The notes under the pieces were generated by a model. It was not told where the DNA came from. It did no database searches and worked only from the letters and a program-made list of their open reading frames with translations. The position numbers and the translations under genes were made by a program. Positions 39,949 to 49,480 of a stretch of 64,000 bases of DNA are shown piece by piece. The stretch is from Moraxellaceae bacterium (lineage in GTDB: Bacteria > Pseudomonadota > Gammaproteobacteria > Pseudomonadales > Moraxellaceae), in assembly GCA_030646295.1 (NCBI GenBank), contig JAUSND010000016.1, positions 434,001 through 498,000 of the forward strand. The letters are read 5' to 3'. Each line of letters starts with the position of its first letter. Position 1 is the first letter of the stretch.

Positions 39949-40080
39949 GATACGGCAACGCTGAGAACATACACGGTTTTCTAATGCGTTTCACCCCCTT
40001 TTTACGGTAATACAACAGGGTAGAAGCGGCCTGACGGTCACAGGCATTGCGTCTTTGCGACGACCAGAATGGCAGGCATG

Positions 40081-40106
40081 AAAAAAGGGGCCGAAGCCCC
40101 TTTTTT
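40081..40106. terminator. Intrinsic terminator after filA
   Basis: GGGGC (40087-40091) pairs with GCCCC (40096-40100) around CGAA, flanked by six A's on the left and six T's on the right. On the minus strand the hairpin ends the filA transcript 40 bases after its stop, separating filA from filB-F. Confidence 0.92.
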
Positions 40107-40145
40107 CAACAGACAGCGACTGGCAAGCCAGCCGCAATCCTGATC

Positions 40146-40961
40146 TTAGTGACCAGAGATGGTGATCACGTCACCAGTCAGGTCAAGACCCTGGATTTCC
40201 ACGTCGCCAATGGAGGCGCCGCCACCCAGAACAACGTTAGCCATGGTCACGTCCATGCCACCAGTACCCAGGGTGTTGACAGTCACAGCAAGGCCGGTAG
40301 CTGTTGCATCAATGCCCAGATCAACATCGAGGTCACCACCGCCAGCATTGGTCACCAGCAGTGTGCCAACAGAAATCGAGCCGCCGCTGTTAACGTCATT
40401 CAGGGCAAAGCCAGTCAGTGACAGGCCGCCAGTCAGAGTAGTGTTCAGGGCAATCAGGTGACCCTGAGGCTCATCACCCAACTGGATGTTCATGTCCACA
40501 CCAGCCAGATCAACCGTACCCAGATTCAGCAGGGCGCCGGAGTCTGTGCCAGCATCAATGCCCCAGCCCACACCAGCACCGGTACGAGCAGAGTTGGCAA
40601 CGCTCAGCGTGCCAAGATCCATCTGCACAGCGCCCATGGAGATATTGATGTTCAGGGTTGCATCATTGGCCAGGGCAGCAGAAGCGCCAGCGTCAATGTT
40701 GATGTCGATCAGTGCATCACCACCAGCGCCATCCGACAGGGCAATGCCAGTCATCACGATTGCACCAGAGTCGGTACGAGTAGCGAAGCCGTCCTTGTCG
40801 TGAATGATCACGTTGAGGTTTGCCTGGGTAGCCAGACCGATAGTGATACCGTCCTGACCAGTGGTGGCAGCCAGAGATTCTTCGTCCATTGCTTCCATGG
40901 CGAAGGCGCCAGAGGTAGCAGCGAACATTGCAGTCACAAGAGCGAGTTTCTTAAGGCTCAT
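40146..40961 (-). CDS. filA: FilA-like secreted beta-rich protein (DUF6160-like)
   Basis: A 271-residue exported protein. A signal peptide (1-21, ATSGAFA) is followed by MEAMDEESLAATTGQDGITIGL, then long alternating Gly/Asp/Val/Ile stretches with repeated short beta motifs (VDLAGVDMNIQLG, LSLTGFALNDV, VEIQGLDLTGD). This is typical of a beta-solenoid-like surface protein. It has no cysteines in the mature part. The N-terminal DEE-SL-x4-GQDG block recurs in DUF6160 proteins and looks like a degenerate double-glycine leader. AGGAG precedes ATG 40961. It has its own terminator, so it is probably expressed more strongly than filB-F. It is labelled 'pilus assembly protein FilA' in Acinetobacter; no pilin hallmark is visible. 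Confidence 0.75.
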   Translation of the reverse strand: MSLKKLALVTAMFAATSGAFAMEAMDEESLAATTGQDGITIGLATQANLNVIIHDKDGFATRTDSGAIVMTGIALSDGAGGDALIDINIDAGASAALANDATLNINISMGAVQMDLGTLSVANSARTGAGVGWGIDAGTDSGALLNLGTVDLAGVDMNIQLGDEPQGHLIALNTTLTGGLSLTGFALNDVNSGGSISVGTLLVTNAGGGDLDVDLGIDATATGLAVTVNTLGTGGMDVTMANVVLGGGASIGDVEIQGLDLTGDVITISGH

Positions 40962-41170
40962 GAGTATTTCTCCTCGAGGGTTCTTTATTGTTTGTTCTTG
41001 CTCTGTTGAGCATTTGTTATTGCGCAGGGGGAACGTACCACGCAGTTTTGGTATCTTGCAAGACCGGTAGCCCGACGGAATCTGCCAGCGACGAGCGGTA
41101 CGTCACAAAAAACGCTAAACTGCCCATCCATCAGCGCCAGCTGGCTGTGCCCTGCTCCAGTGACCCCCAG

Positions 41171-42517
41171 ATGCCATACAGTTTTCCTCTAGTAGAACAA
41201 CTCCCCTACTCTGCCGGGCTGGGCGCACGGCTGCGTGAAAGCGCAGTGGCGGCATCACGTCCTGTATGGTTGCGTCTGGCCTCTGGCGCCCAGGAGCTGT
41301 TTGCTGCATGGCCGGAGCACGTGATCCGGCTTGAAACCGGGGCGCTGCAACGTATTGGCCGCTCCGGCATTGAAGCACTACCAGGTGGCGTTGATGCATT
41401 GTGGAACCTGATACGTGATGGGTTGCCAGCCTGCACAAGTGGTCAGCGACCATTTCATGGCGGCTGGCTGGGCTCGCTTTCGTATGACCTTGGTACCCGC
41501 AAGGAACCAGGCTCTCTGACCTTCCCTGACGTCCTGCTGGCCAATTACCGCTGCTTTATATGGATTGACCACGAAGCCCGGGTTGCCGAATTGGTGACTG
41601 TGGATGGCTTTACCGGCTCCACCGATGACTGGAGAGTCCTTACTGAAAAAGCGATCAGCCAGACCGCCTTTCCAGACACATTCAGCCTCTTGACGCCATT
41701 CCAGCCAATGACCTCACGCAGTCGGTACGCCGCCGATTTCGCGCGTATCCAGACCTATCTGCATGCGGGTGACTGCTACCAGGTGAACTATGCCCAGGCA
41801 TTTCATGCCCGCTGCGCGGGACAGGGAGCCATTGCCATGCGCCATTTGCTGGCATTAAGTCGCGCATCGCACGCAGCATGGATGCTGGCGCCCGAAGGTG
41901 AGGTTCTTTGCCTGTCCCCGGAGCTGTTTCTTTCCATACGGAATGGCCGGGTACTGACAAAGCCGATCAAGGGTACGGCACCGCGCAATGCTGATCCGGT
42001 ACTGGATCAGCGCAACAGGATGCAGCTTGCCCAAAGCCAGAAGAATCAGGCGGAAAACCTGATGATTGTGGATCTGCTGCGCCATGATCTTGGACGCCAC
42101 GCAAAAACCGGTACGGTACGTGTAGAACGGTTGTTTGACATTGAAAGCCTGCCCCAGGTTCATCACATGGTGAGCTCCATCAGCGCGGAGGTGTCTGCCG
42201 GGAGTGACGCTATCGACGTGATCCGAGACTGCTTTCCTGGCGGTTCGATTACTGGTGCCCCGAAAAAGCGGGCGATGGAAATCATTGCCGAGCTGGAGCC
42301 AACCTCCCGTTCCATTTATTGCGGCAGCATCGGGTTCATTACTGCGGGTGGTGATACAGAGCTTAATATCGCCATTCGTACGCTGCTCCGCCTGGGGGGT
42401 GACATGTATACCTGGGCGGGTGGCGGAATTGTGGCGGACTCTGATTGTGATGCGGAATATCAGGAGTGCTTTGACAAGATGGGCGCCTTGATGCGCGCAC
42501 TGGAGGATGGTGAGTGA
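41171..42517 (+). CDS. pabB: Aminodeoxychorismate synthase component I
   Basis: Makes 4-amino-4-deoxychorismate from chorismate with the glutaminase PabA, the first step to p-aminobenzoate and folate. The 448-residue protein has the anthranilate-synthase-like fold, with TKPIKGTAPRN, LMIVDLLRHDLGR, PQVHHMVSSI, CFPGGSITGAPKKRAMEII and IYCGSIGFI. The start is ATG 41171 (MPYSFPLVEQLPY), since the upstream in-frame extension from 40988 covers the divergent filA promoter region and has no family character. TrpE is less likely given the motif set. PabA is not in the window. Confidence 0.9.
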   Translation: MPYSFPLVEQLPYSAGLGARLRESAVAASRPVWLRLASGAQELFAAWPEHVIRLETGALQRIGRSGIEALPGGVDALWNLIRDGLPACTSGQRPFHGGWLGSLSYDLGTRKEPGSLTFPDVLLANYRCFIWIDHEARVAELVTVDGFTGSTDDWRVLTEKAISQTAFPDTFSLLTPFQPMTSRSRYAADFARIQTYLHAGDCYQVNYAQAFHARCAGQGAIAMRHLLALSRASHAAWMLAPEGEVLCLSPELFLSIRNGRVLTKPIKGTAPRNADPVLDQRNRMQLAQSQKNQAENLMIVDLLRHDLGRHAKTGTVRVERLFDIESLPQVHHMVSSISAEVSAGSDAIDVIRDCFPGGSITGAPKKRAMEIIAELEPTSRSIYCGSIGFITAGGDTELNIAIRTLLRLGGDMYTWAGGGIVADSDCDAEYQECFDKMGALMRALEDGE

Positions 42518-42596
42518 TCAGGTGCGACGATACTTTTTAGCACCTGCAGGCTGTCTTTAAAAGCAGGCAATTTCTGCTGGTAACATGTATTGGAGA

Positions 42597-43415
42597 TCAG
42601 CGTCGGGCTGACGGAAATTTGTCCGCATACACGGCAGACAGCAAGAGATACGCAAGGGCCGATGTATGCTCTGGCTGCATATCAAAGACCCATATGCCTT
42701 GTGCATTCTGGGAGTCCAGCAAGGCATCGACAATCTTGCTGTCAACGAGATCCACGCGACCAGCGAGCGCAACAAAAGCCGCCCTTTCAACCTGCAGGTC
42801 GGTAAGTGCTCCTTCATGATGAACCATTTCGGTGTACAGACGCTGGATATACGGCTGGGCACTACGGGCAAAGGCCGTCTGGCTAAGGCAGCCATTACCG
42901 CCCGCTATCATCATTGATAGCAGTTGATGAGCAGACACATAGTCGAAGTACGGCTCACCAATATCCTTGTAAATATCAAAGCTCGGCGTGCAATTAACGG
43001 CCCTCTGCATCAGGACAAGCACAAGAATAAAACGCTGGTCCGGGGATAGTGCCACTTTGGGTGTCGGCAGCACCGCGTCTGCCTGCAAAGGCAAACGCAC
43101 GGTCACCCGGGGAAGTTTTTTATCCCGCGCTTCCCATAGCTTGTATTCAGTCTCCTGAACCCAGCCACTATTCCTCTGCTCATGAATCTTCTTGTCCAGA
43201 GCAACCGATGCTTTTCTTCCCGTCAGCTGGCGTGCCTGCGAAATCATGAAAACGACATCACTTCTGGCCTGGACGCCCCCCATGGCGCCCTCGGTCTTTG
43301 TCAGTGCACTCTCCAGTCTTTCCTTCAGGGTAGCCGCATGAGCATGGCTGCTATTGAATACCCCCGAAAAAACACAGAGAAAACACACAACAAAAACAGG
43401 GCGCAGCATCTTCAT
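42597..43415 (-). CDS. Exported protein of unknown function with helical repeat character
   Basis: A 272-residue protein that I do not recognise. A signal peptide covers residues 1-27 (VCFLCVFSGVF...AHA). The mature part is mostly helical. The C-terminal segment (LLDSQNAQGIWVFDM...HTSALAYLLLSAVY) resembles the QxxxGxW...HxTALALxAL repeat of alpha/alpha-toroid proteins such as terpenoid cyclases. One such segment is not enough to assign a fold. GGAGGGG sits seven bases before ATG 43415. It converges on pabB and stands apart from prpF by about 70 bases without clear coupling. Probably periplasmic. Confidence 0.7.
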   Translation of the reverse strand: MKMLRPVFVVCFLCVFSGVFNSSHAHAATLKERLESALTKTEGAMGGVQARSDVVFMISQARQLTGRKASVALDKKIHEQRNSGWVQETEYKLWEARDKKLPRVTVRLPLQADAVLPTPKVALSPDQRFILVLVLMQRAVNCTPSFDIYKDIGEPYFDYVSAHQLLSMMIAGGNGCLSQTAFARSAQPYIQRLYTEMVHHEGALTDLQVERAAFVALAGRVDLVDSKIVDALLDSQNAQGIWVFDMQPEHTSALAYLLLSAVYADKFPSARR

Positions 43416-43486
43416 CGACTATCCCCTCCGGGAGAAGGACACATGGAATAATGGACGGGGTATATAGAGGTCAGAGGCTGCACTCC

Positions 43487-44674
43487 TTAAAATGCATCGC
43501 CGGGCACACGAACCCACCCTTCCATCAGCACCCGTGCGCTACGGCTCATGACAGCCTTGGTCACTGTCCACTCACCGTTGACCTGACTGGCCTCTGCTCC
43601 GACACGCAGGGTACCTGAAGGGTGGCCAAAACGCACAACACTGCGTGCGGTGCCACCCGCAGCAAGGCTTACCAGCGTGCCAGGAATGGCCGCAGCCGTC
43701 CCGATGGCGACGGCCGCAGTACCCATCATGGCATGGTGCAGCTTGCCCATGGACAGCGCACGCACCAGCAGATCCACCTCGGAAGCCTTTACATCCTTGC
43801 CGCTGGAGGACTTGTAATCCTTCGGCCTGGAAACGAACGCAATCTTGGGGGTGTGCTGGCGTGTCAACGCTTCTTCCGGCGTCTTGATCAGGCCCATGCG
43901 CAGGGCGCCGGCCACACGGATCTGCTCGAACCTTGCCAGCGCGGCCGCATCGGTATTGATCTGCTCACGCAGTTCGGTGCCGGTATAGCCAATATCTTCG
44001 GCATTCACGAAAATGGTCGGAATACCGGCCGTGATCATGGTGGCTTTCAGGGTGCCTATGCCAGGCACCTCCAGATCGTCGACCAGATTGCCGGTGGGGA
44101 ACATGGAGCCGCCCTCTTCCGAATCATCGGATGGATCCATGAATTCCAGAACGATTTCAGCGGCCGGGAACGTTACCCCGTCCAGCTCGAAGTCGCCGGT
44201 TTCCTGTACCTGGCCATTGGTGACCGGCACATGGGCGATGATGGTCTTCTGGATATTGGCTTGCCAGATGCGCACGATGCAGGTGCCGTTCTCTGGAATG
44301 CGTGAGGGATCAACCAGCCCTGCCTGGAGTGCGAACGAACCAGCAGCCGTGGAGAGGTTACCGCAATTGCCGCTCCAGTCTACAAAGGCCTTGTCGATCG
44401 AGACCTGACCATACAGGTAATCGACATCGTGATCGGGCACGCTGCTCTTCGAGAGAATCACGCACTTGGAGGTGCTGGAGGTTGCACCGCCCATGCCATC
44501 GATGTGGGCGGCGTAAGGATCGGGGCTGCCGATTACGCGCATAAAAAGCTTGTCGCGGGCTGGTCCGGGTTTCTGGCAGCTCTCGGGCAGGTCCTGCAGG
44601 CGAAAGAACACGCCCTTGCTGGTGCCGCCACGCATATAGGTGGCAGGTACCTTGATCTGGGGAACATGAGCCAT
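43487..44674 (-). CDS. prpF: 2-methylaconitate cis-trans isomerase
   Basis: Acts with AcnD to convert 2-methylcitrate to 2-methylisocitrate by isomerising trans- to cis-2-methylaconitate. The 395-residue protein has the PrpF fold landmarks PATYMRGGTSKGVFF at the N-terminus, GMGGATSSTSKC, DWSGNCGNLSTAAG and VRFGHPSGTL. AGGAG lies about seven bases before ATG 44674, which I prefer to the in-frame start at 44716 that adds residues unlike the family. It is the last gene of the prp unit. Confidence 0.96.
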   Translation of the reverse strand: MAHVPQIKVPATYMRGGTSKGVFFRLQDLPESCQKPGPARDKLFMRVIGSPDPYAAHIDGMGGATSSTSKCVILSKSSVPDHDVDYLYGQVSIDKAFVDWSGNCGNLSTAAGSFALQAGLVDPSRIPENGTCIVRIWQANIQKTIIAHVPVTNGQVQETGDFELDGVTFPAAEIVLEFMDPSDDSEEGGSMFPTGNLVDDLEVPGIGTLKATMITAGIPTIFVNAEDIGYTGTELREQINTDAAALARFEQIRVAGALRMGLIKTPEEALTRQHTPKIAFVSRPKDYKSSSGKDVKASEVDLLVRALSMGKLHHAMMGTAAVAIGTAAAIPGTLVSLAAGGTARSVVRFGHPSGTLRVGAEASQVNGEWTVTKAVMSRSARVLMEGWVRVPGDAF

Positions 44675-44778
44675 TTTTGTGCTCCTTAAATGTTTTTGCG
44701 TGAGCCAGTTGGTCATCGACCCGGAACGGAGGCCGTACCAGGTCGATGAAGAGGACTTCAGTAGTGCTGATGAAATCC

Positions 44779-47379
44779 TCAGGCTTTGGCCGATTCCAGG
44801 AAGTCCTTGGCGAAGCGTTGCAACACGCCGCCGGCCTCGTAGACAGACACTTCTTCATCCGAATCCAGACGGCAGGTCACCGGCACTTCAATGGTCTTGC
44901 CGTTTCTGCGGTGGATGATCAGCGTCAGCGTCGCACGTGGCGTCAGCGCGCCGACCACGTCATAGGTCTCAGTACCATCAATTGCCAGCGTCAGGCGCGT
45001 GGTACCCGCCTTGAACTCCAGTGGCAGCACGCCCATGCCGATCAGGTTGGTACGGTGGATGCGCTCGAAGCCTTCGGCCACGATGGCTTCCACACCGGCC
45101 AGACGTACGCCCTTGGCAGCCCAGTCACGGGACGAACCCTGACCGTAATCGGCGCCGGCCACGATGATCAGCGGCTGCTTGCGCTCCATGTACGTCTCGA
45201 TGGCTTCCCACATGCGCATGACTTTGCCTTCCGGCTCCACACGCGCCAGTGAACCCTTCTTGACCTGACCATCGACCACAGCCATTTCGTTGACCAGCTC
45301 TTTGTTGGCAAACGTTGCGCGCTGCGTCGTCAGGTGATCGCCGCGATGGGTGGCGTAGGAATTGAAGTCCTCTTCCGGCAAACCCATCTTGTGCAGATAC
45401 TCACCCGCCGCGGAGTTCATCACGATCGCGTTCGACGGTGAGAGATGATCGGTGGTGATGTTGTCTGGCAGCACGGCCAGCGGACGCATGCCCTTGAGCG
45501 TGCGCTCACCGGCCAGCGCGCCTTCCCAGTACGGCGGACGACGGATGTAGGTGCTCATCTCACGCCAGTCATAGAGTGGCGACACGGCCTTTTCGGCGTC
45601 GTGCTTTTCGAACATCGGGATGTAGATCTGGTTGAACTGCGACGGCTTCACCGACTTGGCCACGATGGCGTCGATTTCTTCATCCGAGGGCCAGATGTCC
45701 TTGAGCAAGATTTCCTTGCCATCGACCACAGCCAGCACATCCTTTTCGATATCGAAGCGGATGGTGCCGGCAATGGCATAAGCCACCACCAGCGGCGGCG
45801 AGGCCAGGAAGGCCTGCTTGGCATAGGGATGGATGCGACCATCGAAGTTACGGTTGCCTGACAGCACAGCCGTGGCATAGAGGTCACGGTCGATGATTTC
45901 CTGCTGGATCTTTGGATCCAGTGCACCCGACATGCCGTTACAGGTCGTGCAGGCAAACGCCACGATGCCAAAGCCCAGTGCTTCGAGATCTTCCAGCAGG
46001 CCGGCTTCCTTCAGATACAGCTCGACCACCTTGGAACCCGGTGCAAGCGACGACTTCACCCAGGGCTTGCGCAGCAGACCGAGACGGCGGGCATTGCGCG
46101 CAATCAGGCCGGCGGCAATCACGTTGCGCGGGTTGGAGGTGTTGGTGCAGCTGGTGATGGCGGCGATGATGACAGCGCCATCAGGCATCAAGCCTTCGGC
46201 TTCCTGAGCGCGTGCTGCGGCGAGGTTGCCGGAGATGCCGCGCTCTGCCAGATCCGACGTCGGCAGACGCTTGTGCGGGTTCGACGGGCCGGCCATGTTG
46301 CGAACGACGGAGGATAGGTCGAAACGCAGCACCCGCTCGTATTCGGCGTCCTTCAGGGTATCGGACCAGAGTCCGGCTTCCTTGGCATAGGTCTCGACCA
46401 GTGCGATCTGCTCATCGGTACGGCCGGTCAGACGCAGATAGGTCAGCGTCTGCTCGTCGATGGAGAACATGGCGGCGGTAGCGCCATATTCCGGGGCCAT
46501 ATTGGAGATTGTGGCACGGTCACCAATGGTCAGACCGGGTACGCCCTCGCCGTAGAACTCGAGATAGGCGCCAACGACCTTGGACTGGCGCAGGAACTCG
46601 GTCAGGGCCAGCACGATGTCGGTGGCAGTGATGCCGGGCTGGCGCTTGCCGGTGAGTTCGACGCCGACCATGTCCGGGGTACGCATCCAGGAGGCGCGGC
46701 CGAGCATGACATTCTCGGCTTCGAGACCACCGACACCGACAGCGATGACACCAAGAGCATCAACGTGTGGTGTGTGTGAATCAGTACCGACGCACGTGTC
46801 CGGAAAAGCCAGACCATTCTGATTGTGAATGACCGGCGACATCTTCTCCAGATTGATCTGGTGCATGATGCCATTGCCGGCCGGAATCACGTCCACATTA
46901 TCAAAGGCCGTCTTGGTCCAGTTGATGAAGTGGAAACGGTCTTCATTGCGGCGATCTTCGATGTCCCTATTTTTCTGGAAAGCATCTTCGATGTAACCAC
47001 CGCACTCCACAGCGAGCGAGTGATCAACAATCAGCTGTACCGGCACTACCGGATTGACCTTGGCCGGGTCACCACCCTGATCGGCGATAGCATCACGCAG
47101 ACCAGCCAGGTCAACAAGGGCGGTCTGACCAAGAATGTCATGGCACACGACACGGGCCGGGAACCAAGGGAAATCTCGTTCGCGCTTGCGCTCAATCAGC
47201 TGGGTCAGGCATTCGTTGATAATGGCTGGATCAGCCTTGCGCACGATATTTTCGGCATGCACACGTGCCGTGTATGGCAGACCGGCCCATGAGCCTGGCT
47301 TGATGGCTTCCACCGCGGCACGGGCATCGAAATAGTCGAGCTTGGTACCGGGCAGGTTCTTGCGAAATTGGGTATTCAT
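44779..47379 (-). CDS. acnD: Fe/S-dependent 2-methylcitrate dehydratase
   Basis: An aconitase-family enzyme of 866 residues, dehydrating 2-methylcitrate in propionate catabolism. It has the [4Fe-4S] cysteine motifs (ITSCTNTSNP and ACTTCNGMSG), the substrate segment GTDSHTPHVDALGV, and a swivel domain with GADYGQGSSRDWAAKG. AcnD replaces the cofactor-free PrpD seen in enteric bacteria and needs PrpF, which follows directly. It lies 17 bases after prpC. Its identity as AcnD rather than AcnA is supported by the prp neighbourhood and the FPARVVCHDILGQTALVDLAGLRDA N-terminal block. Confidence 0.96.
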   Translation of the reverse strand: MNTQFRKNLPGTKLDYFDARAAVEAIKPGSWAGLPYTARVHAENIVRKADPAIINECLTQLIERKRERDFPWFPARVVCHDILGQTALVDLAGLRDAIADQGGDPAKVNPVVPVQLIVDHSLAVECGGYIEDAFQKNRDIEDRRNEDRFHFINWTKTAFDNVDVIPAGNGIMHQINLEKMSPVIHNQNGLAFPDTCVGTDSHTPHVDALGVIAVGVGGLEAENVMLGRASWMRTPDMVGVELTGKRQPGITATDIVLALTEFLRQSKVVGAYLEFYGEGVPGLTIGDRATISNMAPEYGATAAMFSIDEQTLTYLRLTGRTDEQIALVETYAKEAGLWSDTLKDAEYERVLRFDLSSVVRNMAGPSNPHKRLPTSDLAERGISGNLAAARAQEAEGLMPDGAVIIAAITSCTNTSNPRNVIAAGLIARNARRLGLLRKPWVKSSLAPGSKVVELYLKEAGLLEDLEALGFGIVAFACTTCNGMSGALDPKIQQEIIDRDLYATAVLSGNRNFDGRIHPYAKQAFLASPPLVVAYAIAGTIRFDIEKDVLAVVDGKEILLKDIWPSDEEIDAIVAKSVKPSQFNQIYIPMFEKHDAEKAVSPLYDWREMSTYIRRPPYWEGALAGERTLKGMRPLAVLPDNITTDHLSPSNAIVMNSAAGEYLHKMGLPEEDFNSYATHRGDHLTTQRATFANKELVNEMAVVDGQVKKGSLARVEPEGKVMRMWEAIETYMERKQPLIIVAGADYGQGSSRDWAAKGVRLAGVEAIVAEGFERIHRTNLIGMGVLPLEFKAGTTRLTLAIDGTETYDVVGALTPRATLTLIIHRRNGKTIEVPVTCRLDSDEEVSVYEAGGVLQRFAKDFLESAKA

Positions 47380-47396
47380 GATGGCTTGCGATCCTG

Positions 47397-48560
47397 TTAC
47401 TTACGGTCTTTCAGCGGCACAAACTTCTGGTCTTCAGGACCGGTGTAGTTGGCGCTCGGACGAATGATCTTGCCGTCGATGCGCTGCTCGATCACATGAG
47501 CGGACCAGCCAGCAGTACGGGCAATCACGAACAGTGGCGTGAACATGGCTGTGGGAACGCCCATCATGTGGTAGCTGACAGCGCTGAACCAGTCGAGGTT
47601 CGGAAACATCTTCTTGATTTCCTGCATGACCGATTCCAGACGCTCGGCAATGTCGTACATCTTCATGTTTGACTGCTCGGCACTCAGCTGGCGAGCCACT
47701 TCCTTGATGACCTTGTTGCGTGGATCGCTCACGGTATAAACCGGATGACCAAAGCCGATAACCACTTCCTTCTTCTCGACGCGGGCACGGATGTCCGCTT
47801 CTGCTTCATCAGGATTGTCGTAGCGCTTCTGAATTTCAAAAGCGACTTCATTGGCCCCACCATGCTTTGGACCACGCAGTGCACCTACGCCACCGCAGAT
47901 GGCAGAGAACATGTCGGAACCGGTACCGGCGACCACACGTGAAGTGAAGGTCGAGGCATTGAACTCGTGCTCGGCGTACAGGATCAGCGAGGTGTGCATG
48001 GCACGCACCCAGCTGTCACGTGGCGCCTCACCGTGCAGCAAGTGCAGAAAATGACCACCAATAGAGTCGTCATCGGTTTCCACATCGATGCACTTGCCGT
48101 TATGGCTGTAGTGATACCAGTACAGCAGCATAGAACCCAGCGATGCCATCAGCTTGTCGGCAATGTCGCGGGCACCAGGATGATTGTGATCATCTTTCTC
48201 CGGCGACAGGCAGCCCAGCACGGATACACCAGTGCGCATTACATCCATCGGATGAGCAGACGGGGGCAACTGCTCCAGTGCGGTCATCAGGGCGGCAGGC
48301 AGCCCACGCAGCGACTTCAGTTTGGCCTTGTAGCCAGCCAGTTCGGCTGCGTTAGGCAGCTTGCCGTGCACCAGCAGATAGGCAATTTCTTCAAATTCGC
48401 TGGTGCCAGCAAGATCCAGAATGTCATAGCCGCGGTAGGCCAGATCATTACCGGTGCGGCCAACGGTGCACAGGGCTGTATTGCCTGCTGTCGTACCGGA
48501 CAGGGCAACTGATTTCTTTGGCTTGAAGCCGGCGGTGGTGGTCTCTGGTGTAGTGCTCAT
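47397..48560 (-). CDS. prpC: 2-methylcitrate synthase
   Basis: Condenses propionyl-CoA with oxaloacetate. This citrate-synthase-fold protein of 387 residues has active-site segments [30 protein letters not shown] (catalytic His) and [14 protein letters not shown] (His, with the Asp in the following loop). An N-terminal Thr/Ala-rich tail precedes [28 protein letters not shown] lies about nine bases before ATG 48560. It sits between prpB and acnD in the order of Pseudomonas and Acinetobacter clusters. Confidence 0.96.
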   Translation of the reverse strand: MSTTPETTTAGFKPKKSVALSGTTAGNTALCTVGRTGNDLAYRGYDILDLAGTSEFEEIAYLLVHGKLPNAAELAGYKAKLKSLRGLPAALMTALEQLPPSAHPMDVMRTGVSVLGCLSPEKDDHNHPGARDIADKLMASLGSMLLYWYHYSHNGKCIDVETDDDSIGGHFLHLLHGEAPRDSWVRAMHTSLILYAEHEFNASTFTSRVVAGTGSDMFSAICGGVGALRGPKHGGANEVAFEIQKRYDNPDEAEADIRARVEKKEVVIGFGHPVYTVSDPRNKVIKEVARQLSAEQSNMKMYDIAERLESVMQEIKKMFPNLDWFSAVSYHMMGVPTAMFTPLFVIARTAGWSAHVIEQRIDGKIIRPSANYTGPEDQKFVPLKDRK

Positions 48561-48596
48561 GCGTTTTGTCTCCTGAACAGATGCAGAAATCGAAGA

Positions 48597-49478
48597 TTAC
48601 TTTTTGGCAAACAGCTGATCGATCTTGTCTTCGTAGCTGTGGTAATTCAGAAACTCGTACAGTTCCTTGCGTTTCTGCATCAGGTCCAGCACGTTTACCT
48701 GGGTGCCCTCCTTGCGAACGGCCTCGTACACAGCCAGAGCTGCCTTCTGCATGGCACGCGTCGCTGACAGCGGGTATAACACCATGGCAATACCCTGCTC
48801 GCCCAGTTCCTGGGTCGTGTAGTACGGGGTATCACCAAACTCGGTGATATTGGCCAGTACCGGAACATTCACGGCATCACACACCTTGCGGTACATGGTG
48901 ATATCGGTCATGGCTTCGGCAAAAATGGCATCGGCACCGGCGTCAACATAAGCGCCTATACGGTCGATAACGCCATTAAGACCTTCTTTCTGCAGCGAGT
49001 CGGTACGCGCCATTACCACAAAGCTTTCGTCGGTCTTGGCATCAACAGCCGCCTTTACGCGATCAACCATTTCATCGACAGGGACAATTTCCTTGTTCGG
49101 GCGATGACCGCAACGTTTCTGCGCCACCTGGTCTTCAATATGAACAGCGGCTGCACCCGCCTTGGTCATTTCCTTGATGGTACGGGCAATGTTGAAGGCC
49201 CCGCCCCAACCCGTATCGATATCCACCAGCAGTGGTGTTTCAACCATTGCCGTAATACGACGCACGTCGGTCAACACATCATCCAGCGAGGTGATGCCCA
49301 GATCCGGCAGACCGTAAGAATAATTAGCCACACCTGCGCCAGAAAGATAAATGGCACGATAGCCAACTTGAGTCGCCATCATGGCGGCATAGGCATTAAC
49401 GGTGCCCATCACCTGCAGGGGTTTTTCAGTGGCAATGGCCTGGCGGAAACGTGCGCCGGCAGTGAGTTTTGCAGTCAT
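48597..49478 (-). CDS. prpB: 2-methylisocitrate lyase
   Basis: Splits 2-methylisocitrate into pyruvate and succinate, the last step of the cycle. A TIM-barrel of the isocitrate lyase/PEP mutase superfamily, 293 residues. It has [18 protein letters not shown], metal-binding VDIDTGWGG and the catalytic-loop [17 protein letters not shown] with the KRCGH signature. ATG 49478 has GAGGAG upstream. The gene begins two bases after the GntR regulator stop, so both are on one transcript. Confidence 0.97.
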   Translation of the reverse strand: MTAKLTAGARFRQAIATEKPLQVMGTVNAYAAMMATQVGYRAIYLSGAGVANYSYGLPDLGITSLDDVLTDVRRITAMVETPLLVDIDTGWGGAFNIARTIKEMTKAGAAAVHIEDQVAQKRCGHRPNKEIVPVDEMVDRVKAAVDAKTDESFVVMARTDSLQKEGLNGVIDRIGAYVDAGADAIFAEAMTDITMYRKVCDAVNVPVLANITEFGDTPYYTTQELGEQGIAMVLYPLSATRAMQKAALAVYEAVRKEGTQVNVLDLMQKRKELYEFLNYHSYEDKIDQLFAKK

Positions 49479-49480
49479 GG

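Noticed and set aside
40988-41170. N-terminal extension of the pabB frame
   Set aside because: It overlaps the divergent filA promoter region and reads as Cys/Ser-rich sequence unlike PabB; ATG 41171 gives the normal N-terminus.
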